A program made the translations under genes and the position numbers. Positions 1 through 6,101 of a stretch of 8,599 bases of DNA are shown one piece after another. The stretch is from positions 1-8,599 of the forward strand of contig JAEZLG010000169.1 in the NCBI GenBank assembly GCA_023435855.1, in the 5' to 3' direction. The notes below the pieces were generated by a model, which saw nothing but the letters and a program-made list of their open reading frames with translations, was not told where the DNA came from and did not search any database. The stretch's first letter is position 1; each line of letters opens with the position of its first letter. The DNA is from Bacillota bacterium. GTDB taxonomy: Bacteria; Bacillota; Clostridia; Christensenellales; CAG-138.

Positions 1-302
1 TTGAAACGATACAAAGCATCTTCGAAAAAATGGTCTTGATTGTCGGCAACGAAATTGACACAAATCCCACATGGGAAAATGGTGCAATGGAATACCATAT
101 TACCCAAGTGCGCCTCGGGCTTGTGAATGTGCGCGAGCCCAACAGTGACACAGGGCTTTTGGTGCCCGCGTGGGATTTTATGGGTTATGAACGCGCGCGG
201 ATGCAGCCGGATAAACAATGGAACATAGCGTTTACCAACGAGCTTCAATCCTTTTTGACCGTCAATGCCATCGACGGAAGCATCATAGAACGTGGGAGTT
301 AA
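1..302 (+). CDS. Partial lipoprotein-family protein, C-terminal end (DUF6034-like)
   Basis: The reading frame is open from the left edge (first whole codon at base 3) and ends at TAA 300-302, leaving about 99 residues; the signal peptide and most of the protein lie outside the window. It is assigned to the same family as the two full lipoproteins downstream. It shares the block GLLVPAWDFMG with GLLVPVWNFFG of the 2562 gene. It also shares the terminal block VNAIDGSII with INAIDGSII and INAIDGSVI of the 2562 and 4173 genes. The stretch ITQVRLGLV matches VNEIRLGLM of the 4173 gene. No catalytic motif is visible and the function is unknown. It is followed by a 113-base gap and not by a clear terminator. 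Family membership is well supported; the Pfam name DUF6034 is from memory. Confidence 0.8.
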   Translation, partial: ETIQSIFEKMVLIVGNEIDTNPTWENGAMEYHITQVRLGLVNVREPNSDTGLLVPAWDFMGYERARMQPDKQWNIAFTNELQSFLTVNAIDGSIIERGS

Positions 303-322
303 AAAGCAATACTTCCAATTAC

Positions 323-349
323 TAACACTTTGTTTACAAAATGATGCGG
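323..349 (+). promoter_or_regulatory. 27-bp element, copy 1 (candidate response-regulator site)
   Basis: The element reads TAACACTTTGTTTACA followed by AAATGATGCGG. It matches 6030-6056 at 24 of 27 positions, and the flanks of the two copies do not align. It contains TAACA (323) and TTACA (334), offset by 11 bp, with TTACG at 356 keeping the 11-bp phase. Direct half-sites one helical turn apart are typical of OmpR-family regulators. TTTACA at 333-338 is not a usable -35: with a 17-bp spacer the -10 would be TTACGC, and the good -10 lies 32 bp away. Binding by the adjacent regulator is inferred. Confidence 0.45.
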
Positions 350-357
350 TATTTTTT

Positions 358-376
358 ACGCACCGTGCGTTATGAT
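358..376 (+). promoter_or_regulatory. 13-bp palindrome and -10 box of the two-component operon promoter
   Basis: ACGCAC C GTGCGT (358-370) is a perfect 6+1+6 inverted repeat. It directly abuts TATGAT (371-376), the best -10 box in the gap. The -35 position (about 348-353, GGTATT) is poor, which suits an activated promoter. Transcription would start near 383, giving a leader of about 33 nt that includes the GGGGG ribosome binding site at 405-409. The 11-mer TGCGTTATGAT around this -10 resembles TGCGCTATCAT at 2503-2513. Confidence 0.4.
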
Positions 377-415
377 GAACGTGGAACCTTGTACATTTGT
401 CTATGGGGGTAGCTT

Positions 416-1066
416 ATGTCGCGTATTTTTGTGATCGAGGACGAGGAGGCCATCAATAAGCTTATATGCATGAGCCTTTCGGTCGTGGGGTATGAAACGG
501 TTCCCGCTTACGACGGTAAAGCAGCGCTCGAGCTTCTTCGGGCGGGGGAGCGCTTAGACCTTGCGCTTGTGGATATTATGCTGCCCGAGCTAGATGGGTT
601 TTCGCTTTTGCCGCACTTGAAGGAACGCGGCGTCCCCGTTATCTACCTTACGGCGAAAAATGATCTAGAGTCGAAGGTACAAGGACTAAGGGGCGGCGCG
701 GAGGATTACATCGTAAAGCCGTTTGAGATACTGGAGCTTCTCGTGCGTATGGAAAAGGTGCTCGATCGCACGGGCGCGGGGCAAGTGGCGTTTTGCGCAG
801 GGGATGTGGAGCTTAGCACCGCGGAGCACACCGTACGAAAAAACGGAGATGCGCTTGCGCTCAAACCGCTCGAATTTGACCTTCTCACACTTCTTATGAA
901 AAGCAAAAACATCGCGCTTTCGCGAGAGAAAATACTCGCTTCCGTATGGGGCGAAGGCTTTTTGGGAGAAACGCGCACGGTAGACGTGCATGTGGCGCAG
1001 CTTCGTAAAAAGACCGGCCTCACCATCGTTTCATTACCGAAGATCGGTTACCGTTTGGAGGATTGA
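416..1066 (+). CDS. OmpR/PhoB-family response regulator
   Basis: This 216-residue protein has the normal length for an OmpR-family transcription factor. The receiver domain spans about residues 3-115. It has the acidic pocket E8-D9, the phospho-acceptor D53 in VDIMLPELDG, T79 in YLTAKND and K101 in the KPF motif. The winged-helix DNA-binding domain spans about 125-216 and shows the usual LEFDLL, SREKIL, WG and RTVDVHVAQLRKK signatures, ending in GYRLED. The ATG at 416 sits 6 bases after GGGGG. The stop is 3 bases before the kinase ATG, so the two form one operon. The 27-bp element and a palindrome just upstream suggest autoregulation. It probably controls the envelope genes nearby (inference). 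Similarity to VanR-type regulators is at family level only; no specific symbol is justified. Confidence 0.95.
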   Translation: MSRIFVIEDEEAINKLICMSLSVVGYETVPAYDGKAALELLRAGERLDLALVDIMLPELDGFSLLPHLKERGVPVIYLTAKNDLESKVQGLRGGAEDYIVKPFEILELLVRMEKVLDRTGAGQVAFCAGDVELSTAEHTVRKNGDALALKPLEFDLLTLLMKSKNIALSREKILASVWGEGFLGETRTVDVHVAQLRKKTGLTIVSLPKIGYRLED

Positions 1067-1069
1067 GCT

Positions 1070-2473
1070 ATGAAGGTTCGAATGAAGCTCGCGCTCCTTT
1101 CGGCCGCGCTCAGTACGATTGCCATTTCGGGTTGCTGTACGATGCTGCTCATTTCAGCAAATAAGGCGAGCGTACAAAACTCCGTTGACAGCGCGCTTGG
1201 CGAACAACGCATTCTTTCAACCTCCTTTTCCGCCGCGCTCGAGCGGAGCTACGAAACCGGGCTTTCGCAAACCACGAAGCGGAGCCTATCTCAATACTTG
1301 TTTCGCCAATACGCCTCCAACACGCTGAACCAGTCGCTTTATGCCATGCGCTGCGATGGGGAATATCTGCATAACGCGAGCGATATCGATCCCGCAGCCG
1401 TGCTTACGTTTGACAAAGTGCAAACGCGCCTCGGGAGCAACGTGGAAGCGCAGTACGTGATCGTCTCGCATTCGAACGAGCGCTATCTTGTGGTGGGCAG
1501 CTCCGGCACACTTTTCAATAGTGTATACGACGTTTACCTTATCAAAAACATCGAATCTGTTTACCGCGAAAACGCCACGCTTACGGTTCGGGTCGCTGCC
1601 ATCGGCCTCGGCACAGTGCTTGCAGCGGCAGGGCTTATCCTCCTTATGGTGTTCCATACGCTTCGGCCCCTACGGCTCCTTGAAAAAAGCGCCGCGGCCG
1701 TGGCGGACGGCGATTACCAAAGCCGCATTCCAATAAAGGGAAACGACGAGATTGCCGTACTTTCAAAAAGCTTCAACCGCATGGCGGAGGCGGTGGAAAA
1801 GCATATCGGTGAAATCAACGAGGTTTCGGAAGCACGAAAACGACTGCTTGCCGCACTCACCCACGAGCTGAAAACGCCAATGACGGCCATCATTGGGTAT
1901 TCAGAGGCGCTCATAAAAACAAACCTCACATCAGAGCAGCGCGAGGAGGCAGTTTCATATATCTACACGGAATGCAGGCGCGTAGAGCGGCTCTCCCAAA
2001 AGCTCATTCAGCTTTTAGCGCTCGACAGCGGTGAGGAAATAAGCCTCGCACCTGCCAAAATGAGTGAACTTTTTAACGGCGTGCAAAAAACGCTTACTCC
2101 ACTTTCGGAAACGCATGGCGTGAAGCTCAGCGTTACCTGCGACGACGGAGCGTTCCCTATGGATACGGACCTCATGACGAGTGTGATCTATAACCTTTAC
2201 GATAACGCCCGCAAGGCGGGGGCGAAGCAGGTGATGATCGCCTGCAAAAACGGAGTGCTCTCTGTGTCTGATGATGGCTGCGGCATTGAGCCGGAGGAAT
2301 TAAAGCGCGTTACTGAGCCGTTTTACAGGGTGGATAAATCCCGCAGCCGCAAGCTTGGCGGCATGGGACTTGGGCTTTCGCTCGTAAAGCGCATCGCGGA
2401 GCTCCATAACGCGAAGCTTGTTGTATTGAGCGAAAGAGAGCTCGGGACTAGTGTGGAAATTACCTTTTCATAA
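1070..2473 (+). CDS. Membrane sensor histidine kinase
   Basis: The product is 467 residues, partner of the preceding regulator. A first membrane helix lies at about 7-29. An extracytoplasmic sensor region of about 145 residues (30-173) follows, without recognisable motifs, then a second helix at about 174-197. HAMP follows at about 198-250 (LRPLRLLEKSAAAVADGDY). The HisKA domain carries phospho-acceptor H265 in ALTHELKTP. The ATPase domain has the N box (YNLYDNARKA, about 374-383), the G1 box DDGCG (401-405), the F box EPFYR (416-420) and the G2 box GGMGLGLSL (430-438), so all catalytic motifs are present. GGAGG at 1057-1061 precedes the ATG by 8 bases. The layout is a VanS/PhoR-like classical kinase, and the ligand cannot be read from sequence. 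The tandem lipoproteins on both sides could contact its sensor domain (inference). Confidence 0.95.
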   Translation: MKVRMKLALLSAALSTIAISGCCTMLLISANKASVQNSVDSALGEQRILSTSFSAALERSYETGLSQTTKRSLSQYLFRQYASNTLNQSLYAMRCDGEYLHNASDIDPAAVLTFDKVQTRLGSNVEAQYVIVSHSNERYLVVGSSGTLFNSVYDVYLIKNIESVYRENATLTVRVAAIGLGTVLAAAGLILLMVFHTLRPLRLLEKSAAAVADGDYQSRIPIKGNDEIAVLSKSFNRMAEAVEKHIGEINEVSEARKRLLAALTHELKTPMTAIIGYSEALIKTNLTSEQREEAVSYIYTECRRVERLSQKLIQLLALDSGEEISLAPAKMSELFNGVQKTLTPLSETHGVKLSVTCDDGAFPMDTDLMTSVIYNLYDNARKAGAKQVMIACKNGVLSVSDDGCGIEPEELKRVTEPFYRVDKSRSRKLGGMGLGLSLVKRIAELHNAKLVVLSERELGTSVEITFS

Positions 2474-2561
2474 CATTTTCACGCATACTTGAAAACGTGG
2501 CTTGCGCTATCATACGGGTAAGGTGAGGGGAGCCGAACCTTTACAAAAGGAGTGAAGTGCT
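2474..2561 (+). promoter_or_regulatory. Intergenic leader of the first full lipoprotein gene
   Basis: This 88-base gap could hold a separate promoter. TATCAT (2508-2513) within TGCGCTATCAT resembles the -10 region TGCGTTATGAT of the two-component operon, but no good -35 is at the right distance. TTGAAA at 2489-2494 is only 14 bases upstream. CCTTT-ACA-AAAGG (2538-2550) is a 5-bp inverted repeat whose right arm is part of the AAAGGAG ribosome binding site (2546-2552). No intrinsic terminator follows the kinase, so read-through from the upstream operon is possible. Confidence 0.25.
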
Positions 2562-4076
2562 ATGAAAAAAATGATGCTCTCAATTTTCCTTCTGCTTGCC
2601 CTGCTTCTTACAGCCTGCCAGACAACACCGGAGGCGGATATCGTTGTGCAGAAAAACACCGAGCAGATGATAGAGGCGGCGAAAGTGACGCCCGAGGCTG
2701 CGGCGGATAAAACGCTTACAGAGCTCTACGGCATACCCGAAACCCTAAGCTTCACCGATACGGGCGCGGAGGGCAAGCTCACCATTACCGTGGATGCGGC
2801 GGTGGAAGCGCCCGAAAAGCCGCTCCCCATCGTGCGCGTGGAGGCAGCGCAGTTTTCGCAGGGGACGGTAACGGGGTTTTGGAACGCGTTTTTAGGCGGT
2901 ATGCCGATGCTGGAAACGGTGCGCGAACAGACCAAGGATGATATTGTAGCGTCCATTCTTTATTATAAACAGGTGCAATCCGGCGTGCTTGAAAGCACAA
3001 CATTACCGGAGGAGGCGCAGGAATATATCGACGAGCTTGAGGCGCAATATGCGTCCGCGCCGGAATCCATAGTGCCCGTGCCTGCCGACGGCATGTTAAA
3101 GACTGTCACGGAGGATTTCACGGCAATAGGTGCGCCCGACGTGGTGCTCCATTACGAGGGCATCGACGCCCAAAGCGAAGACAAAATGTACAATTTTTCC
3201 GTGCGCAACGATCGCGACAACACGGAACCAATAAGTTGGTCCGATTATGATGCACAGGGAAAGGAGATCGGCGGCACCACCATACCTGTAAATAGGGGGG
3301 CGTCGCTCTACTGCAGTTACAACGTTTCCGATAAGTTCTATGTTTTCGCAGGCAATAGCGGCGTCGTCGTGCGCAGGATCCGGCGCGCAGACGCGGTGCC
3401 GGTGGAAGCGGCGGCACTTTTGAAGTTGAGCCCCGCCGAGGCTGCGCAAAAAGTGGAAGCATTTTTGCGCAAGGCCGGCGTGGGCGAAATGATGGGGATC
3501 GCCGATATATATCTCCTTGATGATAAGGACGAGCATAACGGACGGCCAGAAGCCACGGGCTACGCCTATGAGTTGGTATGTACGCACCTCGTGGACGGCG
3601 TGCCCGTCGCCTATCTTTCAAACGCCCATTCGAGCGGCAGGTCAGAAAAAGGGGCGGAAGCACCCCGATGGAACTATGAGAACTTGACATTCCTCCTAAA
3701 CGACGACGGTCTGCTTTCGGCCCATTGGTTCGCCCCCATGAACATTACCGAGACTGTCAGCAAAACCGCGGCGCTAAAGCCTTTTTCCGAGATTGAGCAG
3801 ATCGCGAAAAAAATGCTTTCTGTCAAGTACGAACCGGAGGCGAAAAGCGGCTACTACCGATCCGTTGAGATCACCATCGACCGCGTTACGCTCTCTTTGC
3901 AGCGCGTAGCGGAGCAGGATCACTTCGACAGGGGGCTTTTGGTGCCCGTGTGGAATTTTTTCGGCATATGTAAGATGGAATCTGCCGTGGGCGGGTATAG
4001 CAACATAGAAAGCGGCTCATTCCTCTCCATCAACGCTATTGATGGGAGCATAATCGATAAAGATTTGGGGTACTAA
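2562..4076 (+). CDS. Surface lipoprotein of unknown function (DUF6034-like), 504 aa
   Basis: A type II signal peptide is clear: MKKMM, a hydrophobic core, then the lipobox LTAC with C19 as the lipidated residue, so the protein is probably tethered outside the membrane. Directly after the cysteine comes QTTPEADIVVQKN, shared with the next two genes. A helical segment at about 125-167 (EEAQEYIDELEAQYASAPE) matches the 4173 product. The C-terminal half holds the family core: a helix with AEAAQKVEAFLRKAG (292-306), YAYELVCTHLVDGVPVAY (334-351), NLTFLLNDDGLLSAHW (374-389), KPFSEI (406-411), GLLVPVWNFFG (458-468) and INAIDGSII (490-498). AAAGGAG lies 9 bases before the ATG. No enzyme motif is recognised. 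Proximity to a sensor kinase and an exporter suggests a role in envelope sensing or protection (inference). The Pfam name is from memory. Confidence 0.85.
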   Translation: MKKMMLSIFLLLALLLTACQTTPEADIVVQKNTEQMIEAAKVTPEAAADKTLTELYGIPETLSFTDTGAEGKLTITVDAAVEAPEKPLPIVRVEAAQFSQGTVTGFWNAFLGGMPMLETVREQTKDDIVASILYYKQVQSGVLESTTLPEEAQEYIDELEAQYASAPESIVPVPADGMLKTVTEDFTAIGAPDVVLHYEGIDAQSEDKMYNFSVRNDRDNTEPISWSDYDAQGKEIGGTTIPVNRGASLYCSYNVSDKFYVFAGNSGVVVRRIRRADAVPVEAAALLKLSPAEAAQKVEAFLRKAGVGEMMGIADIYLLDDKDEHNGRPEATGYAYELVCTHLVDGVPVAYLSNAHSSGRSEKGAEAPRWNYENLTFLLNDDGLLSAHWFAPMNITETVSKTAALKPFSEIEQIAKKMLSVKYEPEAKSGYYRSVEITIDRVTLSLQRVAEQDHFDRGLLVPVWNFFGICKMESAVGGYSNIESGSFLSINAIDGSIIDKDLGY

Positions 4077-4126
4077 GCCTTAGTCAGGGACTTGGGATAT
4101 TGAGACCGGAATCGGTACAAGGGTAG

Positions 4127-4145
4127 GGGCGTGTAATACGCGCCC
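4127..4145 (+). promoter_or_regulatory. Hairpin in the lipoprotein leader
   Basis: GGGCGTG (4127-4133) and CGCGCCC (4139-4145) can form a 7-bp stem with one T-G wobble, around a TAATA loop. The T run (4156-4161) is 10 bases downstream of the stem and abuts the GGGAGG ribosome binding site (4162-4167). It therefore does not have the form of an intrinsic terminator. Possible roles are setting lipoprotein expression ratios by RNA processing or stability, or weak attenuation. Confidence 0.35.
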
Positions 4146-4172
4146 GCCGAGTATATTTTTTGGGAGGTATGT

Positions 4173-5630
4173 ATGAAACGCGTTTACATTATGCTTTTGT
4201 GCGTCCTGTTTATGCTAACTGCCTGCCAGCCCACGCCGGAAAAGGATATCATAGTGAACAAAAGCGAGGATATCCTCGATACCGTGGCAAGCCAGCCTCC
4301 CGTTGAAAGCGGGTCTAAGCTTAAAGATCGTACGTTCCCTGAACGCTATACCTTTGAGGCACAAAACGAGAATGGGCTGTTGAGTTTGAAGGTGGACGCA
4401 CCGGTGATCCTTCCCGCGTCGGGCAAGCTGCCGGTCGCAACCATGGAGGCCGCGGGTTTTTCGCAGGAGGAGGTAAAGGGCATGGTGCGCTATCTTTATC
4501 CGGACGAGCTTCCCACGGATACATATTACGTCAGGACCAAGTCCGATATCGAAGAAAACATATTGGATTATCGCCGCGAGATTGAAAAGTGGAAGTCGTC
4601 CGAGGATGAACGCGCTGCTGAAGTAATCGCCCAGTATGAGGAATTTATCGCCGATCTCGAAACGCAGTATGATGCCGCGCCGGAGGAACGCCCACCGCAG
4701 ACGACGACCGACGGCACCTTCCATGAAGATGCGAAATTCAGTCTGCGGCTAGACTGCAACTCGAAGGAACACGGGTTTTTGAATGTTATTTCGGGCGGCA
4801 GACAGGATAATTCCTCACTCTGGTATGTGAATGCCAATGTCCAAACCAACTTTACCTTAGACGGCGCACCTGAGGTGGCGGAAAGCTTTGTACCGGGCTC
4901 CGAATACGAAGGCAAACTCTCCCTTGCCGCGGCAGACGCCATAGCTATGGCCGAGGGCTTTCTTTCCGCCTGTGGAAGGGAGGATGTCGTTTTTATGAAC
5001 ATCTTTATCGCAGACGACCATGGCACCGGCCATGTGGACGACTATTACGGGCCCGCATCGCATTACGCTTATAAGCTATTTTTTACGTCCGCGGTCAACG
5101 GGACGCCTGTCGCCGTACATTCGCACCACGGCGCGAGCTCAGACGGCGAATACGATATTCCATGGATGCCGGAGTGGATCGAGTTCATCATCGGCGACGA
5201 AGGCATACTCGAGATCCAATGGCATGAACCGGGGAAGGTCACCGGCATCGTCAGCGAGGACGCGGATATCATCCCCTTCGAGGAGGCGACGGAGCGGTTC
5301 GAGGCAAACATCTTCCAAACCTATGCCCCATGGTGCAGCGAAGAGGAGAGCGAATATGAAAAAGATAAGCACATGGATATCACCGTCAACGAGATACGTC
5401 TCGGCTTGATGCGCACGAAACAGAAAGACAAGCCCGGGCAGAGGCTGGGCGTATACGTCCCTGCCTATTTGTTTTATGGCTCGGCTATCCAAACTATGAC
5501 GTCCAAGGATAGCGGTAAGACATACAGCATGTACACCAACGCCAGTTCCGACCTTATTTCAGGCCCCACGCTCGTGGTTGCAATCAACGCCATCGACGGG
5601 TCGGTCATCGATATTATGGGGAGCTATTAA
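4173..5630 (+). CDS. Surface lipoprotein of unknown function (DUF6034-like), 485 aa
   Basis: The signal peptide MKRVYIMLLCVLFMLTAC gives lipidated C18, followed by QPTPEKDIIVNKS, the family's post-cysteine motif. Beyond the signal region the protein is acidic. Residues about 125-170 are charged and helical, possibly a short coiled coil, ending in IADLETQYDAAPE, which matches the 2562 product. The core follows: AIAMAEGFLSACG (256-268), HYAYKLFFTSAVNGTPVAV (297-315), WIEFIIGDEGILEIQW (335-350), IPFEEA (367-372), NEIRLGL (406-412), VYVPAYLFYG (427-436) and INAIDGSVID (471-480). A histidine-rich patch (HSHHG, 316-320) has no equivalent in the 2562 product (YLSNAHS). GGGAGG precedes the ATG by 5 bases. 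It is a diverged tandem paralogue, so the duplication is not recent. Function is unknown. Confidence 0.85.
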   Translation: MKRVYIMLLCVLFMLTACQPTPEKDIIVNKSEDILDTVASQPPVESGSKLKDRTFPERYTFEAQNENGLLSLKVDAPVILPASGKLPVATMEAAGFSQEEVKGMVRYLYPDELPTDTYYVRTKSDIEENILDYRREIEKWKSSEDERAAEVIAQYEEFIADLETQYDAAPEERPPQTTTDGTFHEDAKFSLRLDCNSKEHGFLNVISGGRQDNSSLWYVNANVQTNFTLDGAPEVAESFVPGSEYEGKLSLAAADAIAMAEGFLSACGREDVVFMNIFIADDHGTGHVDDYYGPASHYAYKLFFTSAVNGTPVAVHSHHGASSDGEYDIPWMPEWIEFIIGDEGILEIQWHEPGKVTGIVSEDADIIPFEEATERFEANIFQTYAPWCSEEESEYEKDKHMDITVNEIRLGLMRTKQKDKPGQRLGVYVPAYLFYGSAIQTMTSKDSGKTYSMYTNASSDLISGPTLVVAINAIDGSVIDIMGSY

Positions 5631-5654
5631 ACTTCACTTCCAACGGAGGTATCT

Positions 5655-5984
5655 ATGCAAAAGGTAAAACGCCCCCGTCTTTTTGCCGCCGTATCCTGTG
5701 CGGCGCTCCTTGCAAGCCTATTCCTTACCGCCTGCCAACCCACGCCGGAGCAGGAGGTCGTGATCAACAAAAGTGACGGCACGCTTGAAAACGCCATCGC
5801 TCAAACGCCAGCCGCGGCGGAAACGGCCTACGACGCTCCCGTGCATTATACCGGCAGCGACAGCTATTTCGATGGACTTATGCAGGTGATTTTCGATATG
5901 GATGTGACTGTGCCCGGCGCGACGCGTTACCCCATTTACACGGCAGCTCCGGCCGAATTCACGCAGTTGGTAACATGCCGGTAA
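5655..5984 (+). CDS. Truncated lipoprotein of the same family (probable gene remnant)
   Basis: The 109-residue product has a signal peptide (MQKVKRPR, hydrophobic core, FLTAC) with lipidated C27. QPTPEQEVVINKSDGTLENAIAQTP follows in family style. The match continues through GLMQVIFDMDVTVPGATRYPIYTAAPAEFTQ, which corresponds to about residues 68-98 of the 485-aa neighbour. It then ends in LVTCR and TAA (5982-5984). About 375 residues of the family core are missing, and the next 66 bases lead straight into the carboxypeptidase control region, so the rest was deleted rather than frameshifted. CGGAGG (5644-5649) is intact, and the gap to the previous gene is only 24 bases. The product may still be made as a small lipid-anchored peptide; whether it does anything is unknown. 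Confidence 0.7.
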   Translation: MQKVKRPRLFAAVSCAALLASLFLTACQPTPEQEVVINKSDGTLENAIAQTPAAAETAYDAPVHYTGSDSYFDGLMQVIFDMDVTVPGATRYPIYTAAPAEFTQLVTCR

Positions 5985-6029
5985 CAACAATGCGGCGGAA
6001 AGCCTATACAATAGTATGGTGCATATAAA

Positions 6030-6056
6030 TAACGCTTTGTTTACATACTGATGCGG
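6030..6056 (+). promoter_or_regulatory. 27-bp element, copy 2, upstream of the carboxypeptidase/exporter operon
   Basis: The element reads TAACGCTTTGTTTACA followed by TACTGATGCGG, 24 of 27 identical to 323-349. TAACG (6030) and TTACA (6041) are again 11 bp apart, and TGCGG recurs at 6052 and 6062. It ends 45 bases before the TTG start and 18 bases before a candidate -10, TATACA. The matching copy before the regulator gene suggests both operons respond to the same factor (inference). Confidence 0.45.
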
Positions 6057-6074
6057 ACTTTTGCGGCGAGGGAA

Positions 6075-6080
6075 TATACA
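6075..6080 (+). promoter_or_regulatory. Candidate -10 box for the carboxypeptidase operon
   Basis: TATACA lies 21 bases before the TTG start. It would give transcription from about 6087 and a very short leader containing GGAGG (6091-6095). No good -35 is found at 6052-6057 (TGCGGA), which fits an activator-dependent promoter but also leaves the assignment weak. Confidence 0.25.
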
Positions 6081-6101
6081 ACCTACCCAAGGAGGAGAGG
6101 C

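Noticed and set aside
333..361. TTTACA at 333-338 (and at 6040-6045) as a -35 box.
   Set aside because: With a 16-18 bp spacer no -10-like sequence follows in either copy. The conserved neighbours on both sides fit a binding site better.
1124..1135. ISGC at residues 19-22 of the histidine kinase fits a loose lipobox pattern.
   Set aside because: The hydrophobic helix continues past the cysteine (CTMLLISA), as in a normal transmembrane helix, and kinases of this class are not lipoproteins.
3096..3690. Long open frames on the minus strand opposite the 504-aa lipoprotein gene.
   Set aside because: They are shadows of a GC-rich coding strand, rich in Arg, Pro and Ser, with no ribosome binding sites or domain resemblance.
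4127..4161. Intrinsic terminator after the 504-aa lipoprotein gene.
   Set aside because: The T run starts 10 bases after the stem instead of directly next to it and borders the next gene's ribosome binding site.
5971..6051. A frameshifted continuation of the truncated lipoprotein in another frame (with SLYNSMVHINNA).
   Set aside because: The peptide does not resemble the family sequence expected there and runs only about 25 codons into the control element. Deletion explains the gap better than a frameshift.
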